This document shows, piece by piece, positions 1 to 12,296 of a stretch of 64,000 nt of DNA (the stretch's first letter is position 1; each line of letters opens with the position of its first letter). The stretch spans positions 372,001 to 436,000 of the forward strand of contig CAWAAT010000001.1 of the NCBI GenBank assembly GCA_963780175.1, in the 5' to 3' direction. Below the pieces are notes generated by a model. The model was not told the DNA's origin and searched no databases. It saw only the letters and a list, made by a program, of their open reading frames with translations. The translations under genes and the position numbers were made by a program. This stretch comes from Brooklawnia sp963780175 (GTDB lineage: Bacteria; Actinomycetota; Actinomycetes; Propionibacteriales; Propionibacteriaceae).

Positions 1-783
1 CCTGAGCGCGTCCACCCCCGGCCCAGCCTGCATGATCTGTCGCGAGGCGCTGGGCAGCGTGTGGCGGGCCGCCGACCCGAACAGTCCTGCGAGGGCCTCG
101 ATACTGCCGCCCTGCGCCCCGATCCCAGGGACGAGGATCGAGCCCTCGAAATCCGAGAAGTCCAGATCCAACCGATCAAGGGTGCCGCCGATGACCAGAC
201 CGACGCCATCCTGGCCGGACGCCTGGTTGGCGGCGCGCGCGTCGTCGACGATCTGTTGGGCGACGCTGCGTCCAGCAGTGCTGGCCAACTGCACCTGGCC
301 ACCCTCAGGGTTGCTCGTGCGGCACAGCACGTACAGCCCACGACCTGTCGCGTGCGCCAGATCGAGGGCCGGGGCCAGCGATCCGAAGCCCAGGTAGGGA
401 CTCACCGTGATCGCGTCGCTGCTCAAGTCGGTGTCACCGGAGAGGTAGGCGCGAGCATAGGCCGACATGGTTGACCCGATGTCACCCCTCTTCACGTCCA
501 GGATGGACAACGCACCGGCAGCTGCGATGTCAGCCAGCACGCGCGCCAACACCTGCAGCCCGGCCGACCCGAAGCACTCGAAGAACGCCGACTGGGGTTT
601 GAAGACCGCCACCTTGTCGCCCACTGCTGCCACCAGATCGCGGCTGACCGACTCCACCCCGGCGATGTCGTAGTCCTTGCCCCAGGCCCTGACCAGCGAT
701 TCGTGCGGGTCGACCCCGACGCACAGGTTGCCTCGCTCGGCAACCAGTCGGGTGAGCCTGGCCCGGTAGTGCAGTTGGATCAT
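1..783 (-). CDS. pyrF: Orotidine 5'-phosphate decarboxylase, 3' end outside window
   Basis: Catalyses the last step of UMP synthesis, decarboxylating OMP in the cytoplasm. The frame runs off the left edge, so the first 261 residues are visible and the C-terminus is missing. The catalytic Lys/Asp signature DVKRGDIGST lies at residues 96-105, and the spacing and sequence fit the longer actinobacterial/myxococcal OMP decarboxylase type of about 280 residues rather than the E. coli type. The ATG at 781-783 overlaps the pyrD stop in an ATGA motif, which implies translational coupling and fixes the start. It is the last visible gene of the carA-carB-pyrD-pyrF run. The identification rests on the motif and on the operon; nothing looks broken. 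Confidence 0.95.
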   Translation of the reverse strand, partial: MIQLHYRARLTRLVAERGNLCVGVDPHESLVRAWGKDYDIAGVESVSRDLVAAVGDKVAVFKPQSAFFECFGSAGLQVLARVLADIAAAGALSILDVKRGDIGSTMSAYARAYLSGDTDLSSDAITVSPYLGFGSLAPALDLAHATGRGLYVLCRTSNPEGGQVQLASTAGRSVAQQIVDDARAANQASGQDGVGLVIGGTLDRLDLDFSDFEGSILVPGIGAQGGSIEALAGLFGSAARHTLPSASRQIMQAGPGVDALR

Positions 784-1880
784 CGAACCCTCCGGTCGGG
801 TTGGGTCAAGGTGTTGATGCCGAGCACCAACGCCGGGCCGGCGTAGATGAAGCCGGTGTACACCTGCACGAGCGCGGCCCCGGCATCGAAGAAGGACTGG
901 GCGTCCGCGGGCGTCATGACCCCGCCCGAACCCATGATCGGCAGATCCGTGCGCGCCGCTATCGCCTCGACCATCCGCAGCGACTTGCGGGTCAGCGGGG
1001 CCCCCGAGAGCCCGCCGGCCTGGGTCGCCAGGTGCAGTTCGGACGGGTGCAGGAAGTCCCTGGCAGTGGTGGTGTTCGTGGCGATCAGCCCGGAGATGCC
1101 GGCGTCCTCGCAGACCTCGATGAGCGCGGCCAGGTCGCCCGACGACAGGTCGGGGGCCACCTTCACGAAGATCGGCATGGGACGCGCCGCGTCCAGCTCC
1201 CGGGCGGTGACCACGAGCGTCGTGGCGAGCTCAGCGATGGCATCCCGGTCCTGCAGGCTGCGCAGCCCGGGGGTGTTCGGGCTGGACACGTTGATCGCGA
1301 CATAGTCGGCGTAGGGCGCAATCGTGCGTAACGAGTACACATAGTCCTGGGTTGCCGACTCCAGTGGCGTCGCCTTGGTCTTGCCGATGGAGACCCCCAG
1401 CGGGTAGCCCAGCACGTTCGCTCCGCGCCGCACCCCCCACTGGGCGAGTCGGGCGGCCAGCGCGTCGACGCCGGCATTGTTGAAGCCCATCCGGTTGATG
1501 ATGGCGTGGCTGTGCGGCAGGCGGAACAGGCGTGGCTGGCGATTTCCAGGTTGGGCGCGCGAGGTGACGGTGCCCAGTTCGGCAAATCCGAAGCCCAGGG
1601 CACCCCAGGCGCGCGCCGCCGCCCCGTCCTTGTCGAGGCCGGCAGCCACCCCGACCCGGCCCGGGAACCTGATGCCGGCCACATCCACGGGGTTGCGTCG
1701 CTGCCCGATCATCCTCTGGACTCGCTCGAGCACCGTGTCCGGCAGTCCGCCGAGCACCGTGATCATCTGGTGATGGATCACCTCCGGGTCACCACCGCCC
1801 GAGCTGAACATGGCCGGCCGGACCAGTCCCCGATAGCCGGTCAGCAGCAGCCGGACGACCAGTTCGTCATTGGTGACCAT
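780..1880 (-). CDS. pyrD: Dihydroorotate dehydrogenase, class 2 (quinone)
   Basis: Oxidises dihydroorotate to orotate, passing electrons through FMN to membrane quinone. The 366-residue product has the class 2 N-terminal membrane-associating helix segment (first about 40 residues), the AAGLDKDG FMN-site segment near residue 80, and NVSSPNTPGL near residues 197-206 carrying the catalytic serine expected for class 2 (class 1 has Cys). I chose the ATG at 1878-1880 because GGAAGGG lies 8 nt upstream; an in-frame start at 1949 would add 23 Arg/Ser-rich residues and has no better ribosome site. The gene follows carB by a short gap and ends in the pyrF start codon. Confidence 0.95.
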   Translation of the reverse strand: MVTNDELVVRLLLTGYRGLVRPAMFSSGGGDPEVIHHQMITVLGGLPDTVLERVQRMIGQRRNPVDVAGIRFPGRVGVAAGLDKDGAAARAWGALGFGFAELGTVTSRAQPGNRQPRLFRLPHSHAIINRMGFNNAGVDALAARLAQWGVRRGANVLGYPLGVSIGKTKATPLESATQDYVYSLRTIAPYADYVAINVSSPNTPGLRSLQDRDAIAELATTLVVTARELDAARPMPIFVKVAPDLSSGDLAALIEVCEDAGISGLIATNTTTARDFLHPSELHLATQAGGLSGAPLTRKSLRMVEAIAARTDLPIMGSGGVMTPADAQSFFDAGAALVQVYTGFIYAGPALVLGINTLTQPDRRVR

Positions 1881-1958
1881 CGTCACAATCCCTTCCGTGC
1901 GCATCCGCCGGGGCGCGCTGCCCGACCGCTCCTCATTCTGCCGTGTCACACGACAGCA

Positions 1959-5290
<3,332 letters not shown>

Positions 5291-5291
<1 letters not shown>

Positions 5292-6427
5292 CAGAGGGTC
5301 CCCTCGCGGTTGGCTGCCAGCAGGTCGATGAAGCGGTCGAAGAGGTACTCGGCGTCATGTGGGCCGGCGGCCGCCTCGGGATGGTACTGCACGGTGAACC
5401 CCCGCAGCCCGTCCTCCCCGGTCAGTTCCAGGCCCTCGACCACGTCGTCGTTGAGGCAGACGTGGCTGACATGCACCGTGCCGAATCGTGTCGCCACCCG
5501 CTCGTTGAGCGGCACGTCGACGGCGAAGCCGTGGTTGTGCGAGGTGATGTCGATGCGGTTGGACGCGCGTTCGAGCACCGGCTGGTTGATGCCGCGGTGT
5601 CCGTACTTCAACTTGTAGGTCTCGAATCCGAGGGCTCGGCCGATCACCTGGTGGCCGAAGCAGATCCCGAAGACAGGCAGTCTCGCTGCCAGCACCTGGC
5701 GGGCCAGGTCGACGGCATGGTCGGCGGTGGCCGGATCACCGGGGCCGTTGCTGAAGAAGACCCCGTCCGGGCGCACCGATATCAGCTCGTCGTAGCTGCT
5801 GGAGGCCGGCAGGACGTGCACCTCGACACCGCGTTCAGACAGCTCCCGGGGAGTGTTGGCCTTGATGCCCAGGTCCAGCGCGGCAACGGTGAAGCGCCGG
5901 ATGCCCTGGGCGGCCACCACGTAGGGCTCGCGGCAGGTGACCTGCTCGACCAGGTTCGCGCCCACCATCACTGGTTGCGCCAATACCCGGGCCAGGAGCG
6001 CGTCCGGGTCCTGTTCAACAGAACTGATGCCCACCCGCATGGCACCGCGATCTCGGATGTGGCGGGTCAGCGCGCGGGTGTCCACTCCCTGGACGCCGAC
6101 GATGCCCTGGGCGACGAGTTCGTCGTCCAGTCCGCGGGTGGACCGCCAGTTGCTGGGCCGCCGCGCCGGATCGCGGACCACGTAACCCGCAACCCAGATG
6201 CGAGCAGACTCGTCGTCCTCGTCGTTCCAGCCGGTGTTGCCGATGTGCGGCGCGGTGGCGACGACGACCTGTCCGTAGTAGCTCGGATCGGTGAGGGTCT
6301 CCTGATAACCGGACATCCCGGTGGAGAAGACCACTTCACCGAAGCTCTCGCCGATCGCTCCGTAGGCCTGGCCACGGAACACCCGGCCGTCCTCAAGAAC
6401 CAGAATGGCCGGGTGAGAGCTGGTCAT
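5291..6427 (-). CDS. carA: Carbamoyl-phosphate synthase, small (glutaminase) subunit
   Basis: Hydrolyses glutamine and channels ammonia to CarB. The 378-residue product has the small-subunit N-terminal domain (FRGQAYGAIGESFGEVVFST, residues 17-36) and a class I glutamine amidotransferase domain. The catalytic triad is visible as Cys256 in FGICFGHQV, His349 and Glu351 in QYHPEA. The start overlaps the nusB stop in ATGA and the stop overlaps the carB start, so nusB-carA-carB appears translationally coupled. The usual pyrR, pyrB and pyrC are not between nusB and carA here, and no PyrR-type attenuator was recognised upstream. Confidence 0.98.
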
Positions 6428-6942
6428 GCGTGTTCCTCTCCGGAGCGGGTCTGTGCGGCCCTCCCCAGCAAGCCGTTCAGGAAGGCCACCGACTCGTCGG
6501 TGGACAACTCATCGGCCAGCTCCAGCGCCTCGCTGATCGCTGCCCGAGTGTCGATCGAGGTGTGGTCGAGTTCGTAGACCGCTATCCGGGCCAGGTTGCG
6601 GTCGACGCGCGGCATCCGCTCGATTGGCCATTGGCTGGCGGTGGCCTCACTGATGCGCCGGTCGATCTGGGCGGCGTTGTCACGCACCCCCAGCACGAGT
6701 TCGCGGGTGAACTCCCGGATGACCACTTCCGGGTCATCAAGGCGAGCAGCCAGGCAGGTGAACGGGTCTGTCCCGAGCAGATCGGCCTCATAGAGCACGT
6801 CCAGCGCGGCCTTGCGAGCCTTCGTCCGGGCGGAATGGTGACGACCCGCCATGTCCAGGGAGGAGACCTTGAAGGCACCGGGCACCGGGGGGTGTTCCCC
6901 GGCCGCCAGCGGGATGGACCGCGGTTCGCCGGCCTGGGTCAT
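6424..6942 (-). CDS. nusB: Transcription antitermination factor NusB
   Basis: All-helical NusB binds the boxA RNA of rRNA leaders together with NusE/S10 and supports antitermination. The NusB core starts near residue 31 (AGRHHSARTKARKAALDVLY) and continues through the ERMPRVDRNLARIAVYEL and ISEALELADELSTDESVAFL stretches typical of the family. The annotated ATG at 6940-6942 overlaps the efp stop (TGATG) and adds about 30 Pro/Gly-rich residues before the core. An internal ATG at 6850-6852 is possible but has no purine-rich ribosome site. The neighbours efp upstream and carA downstream are typical for actinobacteria. Confidence 0.93.
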   Translation of the reverse strand: MTQAGEPRSIPLAAGEHPPVPGAFKVSSLDMAGRHHSARTKARKAALDVLYEADLLGTDPFTCLAARLDDPEVVIREFTRELVLGVRDNAAQIDRRISEATASQWPIERMPRVDRNLARIAVYELDHTSIDTRAAISEALELADELSTDESVAFLNGLLGRAAQTRSGEEHA

Positions 6943-7505
6943 CAGTTGTTGACGCGGCCGAGGTACTCGCCCGTGTCGGTGGAGACCTTGACCTTCTCAC
7001 CGTTCGTGATGAACAGTGGAACCTGGATCTGCTTGCCGGTCTCAAGAGTTGCCGGCTTGGTGCCACCCGTGGACCGGTCGCCCTGCAGGCCCGGCTCGGT
7101 GTAGGTGATCTCAAGCTCGACGCTGGCCGGCAGGTCGATGTAGAGCGGAACGCCGTTGTGGGTGGCGACGGTGATGGTCATCCCCTCGAGCAGGTAATCC
7201 TTGGCGTCCCCGAAGGTCTCGGCCGGGATCGTCAGCTGATCGTAGGTGGTGGTGTCCATGACCACGAAGCCGGTGGCGTCCTCGTAAAGGTACTGCATGT
7301 CGGAACGGTCAACCTGCGCCATGTCGATCTTGGTGTCAGCCGAGAAGGTGCGGTCAACGGTCTTCCCGTTGAGGATGTTCTTGATCTTGGTGCGGACGAC
7401 CGTGTTGCCCTTGCCTGGCTTGTGGTGCTGGAACCACAGCACCTGCCACAACTGGCCGTCGAGGTCGAGCACAGTGCCGTTCTTGATGTCGTTGGTGGTA
7501 GCCAC
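6942..7505 (-). CDS. efp: Translation elongation factor P
   Basis: Relieves ribosome stalling at polyproline stretches by entering the E site. The 187-residue product has the three-barrel EF-P layout: an N-terminal KOW-like domain with the tip loop HHKPGKGN (Lys32 at the tip), then two OB-fold domains ending EKVKVSTDTGEYLGRVNN. The window does not show which modification, if any, Lys32 carries; no modification gene is adjacent. Translation starts at GTG 7503-7505 with AAAGG upstream. The 85 bp upstream (7506-7590) contain a TTGACC -35-like hexamer at 7569-7574, but I cannot pair it with a convincing -10. Confidence 0.97.
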   Translation of the reverse strand: MATTNDIKNGTVLDLDGQLWQVLWFQHHKPGKGNTVVRTKIKNILNGKTVDRTFSADTKIDMAQVDRSDMQYLYEDATGFVVMDTTTYDQLTIPAETFGDAKDYLLEGMTITVATHNGVPLYIDLPASVELEITYTEPGLQGDRSTGGTKPATLETGKQIQVPLFITNGEKVKVSTDTGEYLGRVNN

Positions 7506-7590
7506 GCTTTGCCTTTCGCTTCGGGGCAGACATGGACGACCGACGTGAGCCAGTCGGAGTCAGGAGACGGTCAACCCGCGATCGTCCATC

Positions 7591-8310
7591 TTAGCCGGAC
7601 GCACCACCGGTGGCCGAATCAGCCTGACGCCCCGGTTGGCTGCGACGAATCTTGAGTTCCCTGGCCTCGCGAACCCGCTGCTCCCTGGCCTCGATGTACG
7701 GCAACGCCAGTCGACGCATGAGCTCCGCGGTCTGGGGGCTGTGGCCATCGTCGGCCAGCCGGGCAGCCATGCTCTGCAGATCGTCGGACGAGCGGTTCTG
7801 GCTCATCTTGGCCTTGCCAATCACCTCGTCGATGACGAACTCGATGCCCACAATCGCCGGGAGCATCACCTCGATCGCGGACTCCGGCCCGTCGGAGAGC
7901 CGCCAACGCGGCTCGTGTTGGGCGGTCAGGTCGCGCAGGGACTGCATCTTCCACGCCGGGTCGTGGTGAGCCACCAACCGACCCCTCAGGTGGACCACCA
8001 GATAGTTCCAGGTCGGGACCGTTGGCAACCGCGGGGGTTGGGCAGCAGTGGGCACGATGCCGGGGCTGATGTAGGCGTCCGGACCGTGCACGACCATCAC
8101 CGCCGGACCCTCGTCCTGCCACTGCAGATTGGAGCGGGCCATGTGGGTCGTCAGGCGGCGGGGGCCGCCATCATCGGGTGCCAGGGCGAACGGCAGATAG
8201 GTGACGTCGATGCCACGCTCGCCAACCGTGACAAGGTCACCGACTCCCCGCTCCGCGACGGCTCGGAGGGCCTCGGTGGGATCCATCGCAAACTGTTCGG
8301 CCACGTACAT
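7591..8310 (-). CDS. PaiB-family FMN-binding split-barrel protein
   Basis: PaiB proteins are FMN-binding split-barrel proteins; the Bacillus founder was described as a negative regulator of sporulation and degradative enzymes, and most homologues have no known role. The family start MYVAEQFAMD, the central HMARSNLQW and GPDAYISPG segments, and VPTWNYLVVHLRGRL match the PaiB pattern. After about residue 190 there is a charged helical tail (EAREQRVREARELKIRRS) and a low-complexity end, giving 239 residues against a usual 200-210. The ATG follows the aroB stop by one base, so it is probably co-translated with aroB. It occupies the aroB-efp interval where a peptidase or aroQ is often found. Its substrate or regulatory target cannot be read from the sequence. 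Confidence 0.85.
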   Translation of the reverse strand: MYVAEQFAMDPTEALRAVAERGVGDLVTVGERGIDVTYLPFALAPDDGGPRRLTTHMARSNLQWQDEGPAVMVVHGPDAYISPGIVPTAAQPPRLPTVPTWNYLVVHLRGRLVAHHDPAWKMQSLRDLTAQHEPRWRLSDGPESAIEVMLPAIVGIEFVIDEVIGKAKMSQNRSSDDLQSMAARLADDGHSPQTAELMRRLALPYIEAREQRVREARELKIRRSQPGRQADSATGGASG

Positions 8311-8311
8311 G

Positions 8312-9403
8312 TCAGCCCTCCCTACCCAGTTCGGCGTAACACTGCGCCAGCACCTGCTCGCTGGGCGCGACGATCATCTCAGGAGTGGCAAGAGCACGCA
8401 GCCCGACGAAGCGCAGCTGCTCTCCGCGGGTCTTCTTGTCCCTGGCCATCAGTGCCCGCAGTTCCTCCCACGGGGCACGCTGGTAGTTGGTCGGCAGTCC
8501 GAGCTGGGTGAGTAGGACGCGGTGGGTCGCGACAGCCTCGCCGCCGAGTCCCAGGAGCCGACGTGACAGGTGGGCTGCGAACATCATTCCCAAGGCCACC
8601 GCCTCGCCGTGCCGGAGCTCGAAGTGTTCCCAGGCCTCGATGGCGTGGCCAAGCGTGTGTCCGTAGTTGAGCAGTTCGCGTCCGATCCGCTCGCCCACCG
8701 AGGTCGCCTCACGCAGGTCGGCAGCCACGACGTCCGCCTTGAACTGCACCCCTGCGCGAATGAGTTCGGCCAGTCGGGCCGTGCCCACGTCCCGGGCGCC
8801 GGCGGGATCGTCGGAGATGAGCTGGAGGATTCGCCCGTCATGTACGAAGCCGGCCTTGACCACCTCGGCCAAACCCGAGCTGACCTCACGGGCCGGCAGG
8901 GTGGCCAGCAGGTCGAGGTCTGCGACCACACCGAGGGGTTCGTGGAAGGCACCGACGAGGTTCTTGCCCTCCGGCAGGTCGATGCCCGTCTTGCCGCCCA
9001 CCGAGGCGTCAACCATCGCCAGAACCGTGGTGGGCACGCTGATGTGGCCGACGCCCCTCAGCCAACTGGCTGCGACGAAGCCAGCCAGGTCGGTGGTGGC
9101 TCCCCCGCCCACGCCGATGATCAGGTCGGAGCGGGTGAAACCGGCCCGGGCAAGGACGCGCCAGCAATCGACGAGAATGTCGGGGGTCTTGGCGGACTCA
9201 CCGTCGGGGACGCCGATGGACAACACCGACGACCGGGATGACCCGACCAGCTGAGAAACCGCAAGGGCGACCTCGGCGACCGGTTCGGAGTAGATGACCG
9301 CCACCCGCCGAGCACCATCGACCAGGGCCGGGAGCTTCTGCAAGGCGCCATGGTCGATCTCCACGTCGTAGGCCCGCTCGGTCCTGACCCGCACCGTACT
9401 CAC
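8312..9403 (-). CDS. aroB: 3-dehydroquinate synthase
   Basis: Second step of the shikimate pathway: converts DAHP to 3-dehydroquinate using NAD+ and a divalent metal. The 363-residue product shows the NAD-binding segment IGVGGGATTDLAGFVAASWL, the active-site segment ASVGGKTGIDLPEGKNLVGAFH, and the metal ligands in LLNYGHTLGHAIE. It starts at GTG 9401-9403, 9 nt after the aroC stop. Shikimate kinase (aroK), which usually lies between aroC and aroB in actinobacteria, is not present here; the AroB frame shows no kinase fusion. Confidence 0.97.
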   Translation of the reverse strand: MSTVRVRTERAYDVEIDHGALQKLPALVDGARRVAVIYSEPVAEVALAVSQLVGSSRSSVLSIGVPDGESAKTPDILVDCWRVLARAGFTRSDLIIGVGGGATTDLAGFVAASWLRGVGHISVPTTVLAMVDASVGGKTGIDLPEGKNLVGAFHEPLGVVADLDLLATLPAREVSSGLAEVVKAGFVHDGRILQLISDDPAGARDVGTARLAELIRAGVQFKADVVAADLREATSVGERIGRELLNYGHTLGHAIEAWEHFELRHGEAVALGMMFAAHLSRRLLGLGGEAVATHRVLLTQLGLPTNYQRAPWEELRALMARDKKTRGEQLRFVGLRALATPEMIVAPSEQVLAQCYAELGREG

Positions 9404-9412
9404 GGGTTCGGC

Positions 9413-10609
9413 TCACGCATGAATCGACAGGCCCCGCTCGGCAACCTGGCGCAGGTACCCACGGTGGTTTCGGCGGGTCTCGGCGAGCGAGTCACCTCCG
9501 AACTTCTCCAGACAGGCCTCGGCCAGGACCAGGGCAACCATGGCCTCAGCCACCACCCCGGCGGCAGGCACGGCGCAGACATCGGAACGCTGGTGGTGGG
9601 CCTGTGCGGGCTGCCCGGTGGCGGTGTCAATGGTGCGCAACGCGCGGGGCACCGTGGCGATGGGCTTCATGGCCGCGCGCACGCGCAGCACCTCACCGGT
9701 CGACATGCCACCCTCGGTGCCGCCCGAGTGATGGGTGAGCCGTTCGATGCCGCTGGCGCCCAGCACGATCTCGTCGTGGGCCTTGCTGCCTCGCACCCGG
9801 GCCAGATCAAAGCCGTCACCCAGTTCGACGCCCTTGATGGCCTGGATGCCCATCAGTGCGGACGCCAGTTGGGCATCCAGTCGACGATCTGCCTGGCTGT
9901 AGCTGCCCAGTCCGGGCGGGCACCCCCAGGCAACCACCTCGACAACCCCACCCAAGGTGTCCCCGTCCCGATGGCACTCCTCGATCTCGGCCTGCATGGC
10001 CTGACTGGCCGCCGGGTCGGTGCAACGGACCGGGTCGGCGTCGATCGTCGCGAGGTCGGCCATCGACGGGAGGCGTTCGGGATGCGCCACGATCCCACCG
10101 ATCTCGACCACGTGGCTGAGCACCGTGATGCCGTATGCCTGGGCGAGGAAGTTCTGAGCGACGCGTCCGATGGCCACCCGAGCGGCGGTCTCTCGCGCGC
10201 TGGCCCGTTCAAGCACCGGGCGTGACTCGGCGAAGTCGTACTTCTGCATGCCGGCGAGGTCAGCGTGGCCGGGACGGGGTCGCGTCAGCGGCTCGTTGCG
10301 GGCCAGTCCGGCCAGTACGTCGTGGTCCACGGGGTCGGCCGCCATCACCTGCTGCCACTTGGGCCACTCGGTGTTGCCGATCATGATCGAGATCGGGGAA
10401 CCCATCGTCATTCCGTGCCGCACCCCCGCGAGCAGGGTAACCTCATCGGCCTCGAACTTCATGCGGGCGCCTCGTCCGGCCCCCAGTCTGCGACGAGCGA
10501 GTGCCCCGGCGACGTCGTCGGTGGTCAACGACACATGGGCCGGAATCCCCTCGATCACCGCGACGAGGGCTTGTCCGTGGGATTCGCCGGCGGTCAGGTA
10601 GCGGAGCAT
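9413..10609 (-). CDS. aroC: Chorismate synthase
   Basis: Last step of the shikimate pathway: 1,4-elimination of phosphate from EPSP using reduced FMN. The 398-residue product carries the family signatures LTAGESHGQALVAVIEGIP at the N-terminus, GRGARMKFEADEVTLLAG near residue 45, and SGGTEGGMSTGE near residue 293. The ATG is at 10607-10609. A GATACT hexamer ends 7 nt before it, so the gene may also be read from its own leaderless promoter in addition to read-through from mltG. A gene for aroE, often between mltG and aroC, is missing. Confidence 0.97.
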   Translation of the reverse strand: MLRYLTAGESHGQALVAVIEGIPAHVSLTTDDVAGALARRRLGAGRGARMKFEADEVTLLAGVRHGMTMGSPISIMIGNTEWPKWQQVMAADPVDHDVLAGLARNEPLTRPRPGHADLAGMQKYDFAESRPVLERASARETAARVAIGRVAQNFLAQAYGITVLSHVVEIGGIVAHPERLPSMADLATIDADPVRCTDPAASQAMQAEIEECHRDGDTLGGVVEVVAWGCPPGLGSYSQADRRLDAQLASALMGIQAIKGVELGDGFDLARVRGSKAHDEIVLGASGIERLTHHSGGTEGGMSTGEVLRVRAAMKPIATVPRALRTIDTATGQPAQAHHQRSDVCAVPAAGVVAEAMVALVLAEACLEKFGGDSLAETRRNHRGYLRQVAERGLSIHA

Positions 10610-10616
10610 GGGCCCC

Positions 10617-10622
10617 AGTATC
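10617..10622 (-). promoter_or_regulatory. Possible -10 box for leaderless aroC
   Basis: GATACT on the minus strand ends 7 nt before the aroC ATG, and no clear ribosome site lies between. This matches the spacing seen before hisD, the MBL gene and the YihY gene in this window. No -35 was recognised, and mltG ends only 18 bp upstream, so read-through may suffice. Confidence 0.25.
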
Positions 10623-10627
10623 CCAGA

Positions 10628-11821
10628 TCAGCCACAACGATCCGAGTTTGCCCGGCACCACGCCTGAAACTCCTCGACGTTGGCCTGGTGGCCCGCCGCA
10701 TCCGAGGCGAACTTGGTTTCACCGGTGTCGGGGTTGACGGCGACGAAGTAGATGTACGTGCCGCTGGAGGGGTTGACCGCGGAGGTGAGCGAGTTCAGCC
10801 CCGGGTTCGAGATGGCCCCGGGCGGCAGCCCCTTGTGGACGTAGGTGTTGTACGGCGACTCGTTGGCCCGTTCCTCATCGGTGGTGGTGATGGTGCCGGG
10901 CGAGTTGACCGCGTAGATGACCGTCGAGTCGAGCTGGAGCGGCATGTCCATCCGCAGCCGGTTGTAGAGCACCTGGGCGATGTCTGGCCCGTACGTGGGG
11001 TCGCGGGTCTCCTTCTCGATGATGGACGCGACGGTCACCGCCTCGTAGGGCGAGTAGCCAAGTGCCTGCGCCTTGGCCACGAAATCGATGCCCGCGGTGA
11101 CCTGGGTGAACTGAATGGGCATCTGGGAGAGAATCTCCACAGCTGTTGGAGTCGCGTCGTACGCGTAGGTCTCGGGGAACAGGAAACCCTCGACCTGACC
11201 GTTGGCCCATTCGGGCAGATTGAGCGCAGCAGGGTCCGCCAGGGCGGCCTCGAAGTCGGCCACCGGGATGCCGGTGCCCTCGCTGAGCCGCTGGAGGACG
11301 AGCGTGGTGCGCAGCCCCTCGGGAATAGTCACCTGGTTGCGCACCATGGCGTCCCGGTTGACCAGTGCGGTCACCGCGTCGGACGCCTTCATCCTGGTCA
11401 TCAGTTGGTAGCTGCCGGGCTGGATTCCGGAGGCGCCGGAATTGTCCTGTGCCGCGCTCAGGAAAGCCTTGGTGGACGCCACCACGTCGGCCTCAACGAG
11501 CAGGTCGGCGATGTCCGTGAGGGTCGCCCCGGACGGGATCTCGACCATCACCTCCTGCTCACCTGGCCCCGGGTAGTCGGGCACCGACATGAAACTCAGG
11601 TACCCGTCCATCACCTTGGTGACCACGAAGTAGCCGCCACCGAGCAGCACTCCCAACGACAGACCGATGGCCAACAGGTTCTTCAGCCACGACCCGGGTC
11701 GTCTGACGGGCGGCGGCATGGGCTCGTCCGCATAGTCGTCGTGGTCAACCGATCCGTCGTCCATGAAGAAATCGGTGGCCAGACCCTCATGGTCGGCGTC
11801 GTCCTCACCCAAACGGTTCAT
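10628..11821 (-). CDS. mltG: Endolytic murein transglycosylase MltG (YceG)
   Basis: Membrane-anchored lytic transglycosylase that cleaves nascent glycan strands and sets their length. The chosen ATG at 11819-11821 has GGAAGGTGAG upstream and gives 397 residues; a longer frame to 11983 only overlaps ruvX. An acidic cytoplasmic N-terminus (residues 1-35) precedes one membrane helix (about 48-69), then a LysM-like region and the YceG domain. The catalytic glutamate is Glu269 in VASIIEKETRDP, followed by QVLYNRLRMDMPLQLDST and the C-terminal PGAISNPGLNSL. It lies between ruvX and aroC as in many actinobacteria, but without the usual aroE. Confidence 0.95.
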   Translation of the reverse strand: MNRLGEDDADHEGLATDFFMDDGSVDHDDYADEPMPPPVRRPGSWLKNLLAIGLSLGVLLGGGYFVVTKVMDGYLSFMSVPDYPGPGEQEVMVEIPSGATLTDIADLLVEADVVASTKAFLSAAQDNSGASGIQPGSYQLMTRMKASDAVTALVNRDAMVRNQVTIPEGLRTTLVLQRLSEGTGIPVADFEAALADPAALNLPEWANGQVEGFLFPETYAYDATPTAVEILSQMPIQFTQVTAGIDFVAKAQALGYSPYEAVTVASIIEKETRDPTYGPDIAQVLYNRLRMDMPLQLDSTVIYAVNSPGTITTTDEERANESPYNTYVHKGLPPGAISNPGLNSLTSAVNPSSGTYIYFVAVNPDTGETKFASDAAGHQANVEEFQAWCRANSDRCG

Positions 11822-11828
11822 CGTCGGC

Positions 11829-12296
11829 TCACCTTCCTGATTCCCACGCAGCACCGGCCGGTTCACCGGTCCGACGCTCGTGATCGAGCGCTTGCTCCAA
11901 AATGTCGACCGCGGCAGCCTGGTCGATGACGCCACGCCGTTGGCGCGACGACAGGCCACTGGCGGCCAGTTTACGGGCCGCACTGACCGTACTCATCCGC
12001 TCGTCGACAACTCTGAGGGGCACGTCCAGACTGGCGGCCAGCTGGTCGGCCACCTCGTGCATGGCCTGGGCCGCCGGCCCGTGACGTCCTGCCAGGTTGA
12101 CGGGCATTCCGAGCAGCACCTCGATGGGCTCGTAGAGCGCCACCAGCTCGGTGAGCCGCACCAGCGCTCCAGCCCCGGCGGGCACCGTCTCGACGGGATG
12201 AGCGAGCAGCCCGTCCGGGTCGCACGCAGCCACCCCGATGCGGGCCTTGCCCCAGTCGATGGCCAGCCGCGCGCCCCGACGCCACTCAGCCGGCAA
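11829..12296 (-). CDS. ruvX: Putative pre-16S rRNA nuclease / Holliday junction resolvase-like RuvX (YqgF)
   Basis: RNase H-fold protein; E. coli YqgF processes the 16S rRNA 5' end, and a resolvase role has been proposed for other homologues. The signature RLAIDWGKARIGVAACDPDG sits at the N-terminus, IEVLLGMPVNLAGRHGPAA in the middle, and LRVVDERMSTVSA further on. No ATG or GTG fits; TTG at 12294-12296, overlapping the alaS end by 11 nt, gives 155 residues and matches family length. Longer frames upstream only mirror alaS. Translation is probably coupled to alaS, since the ribosome site is weak. Confidence 0.9.
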   Translation of the reverse strand: MPAEWRRGARLAIDWGKARIGVAACDPDGLLAHPVETVPAGAGALVRLTELVALYEPIEVLLGMPVNLAGRHGPAAQAMHEVADQLAASLDVPLRVVDERMSTVSAARKLAASGLSSRQRRGVIDQAAAVDILEQALDHERRTGEPAGAAWESGR

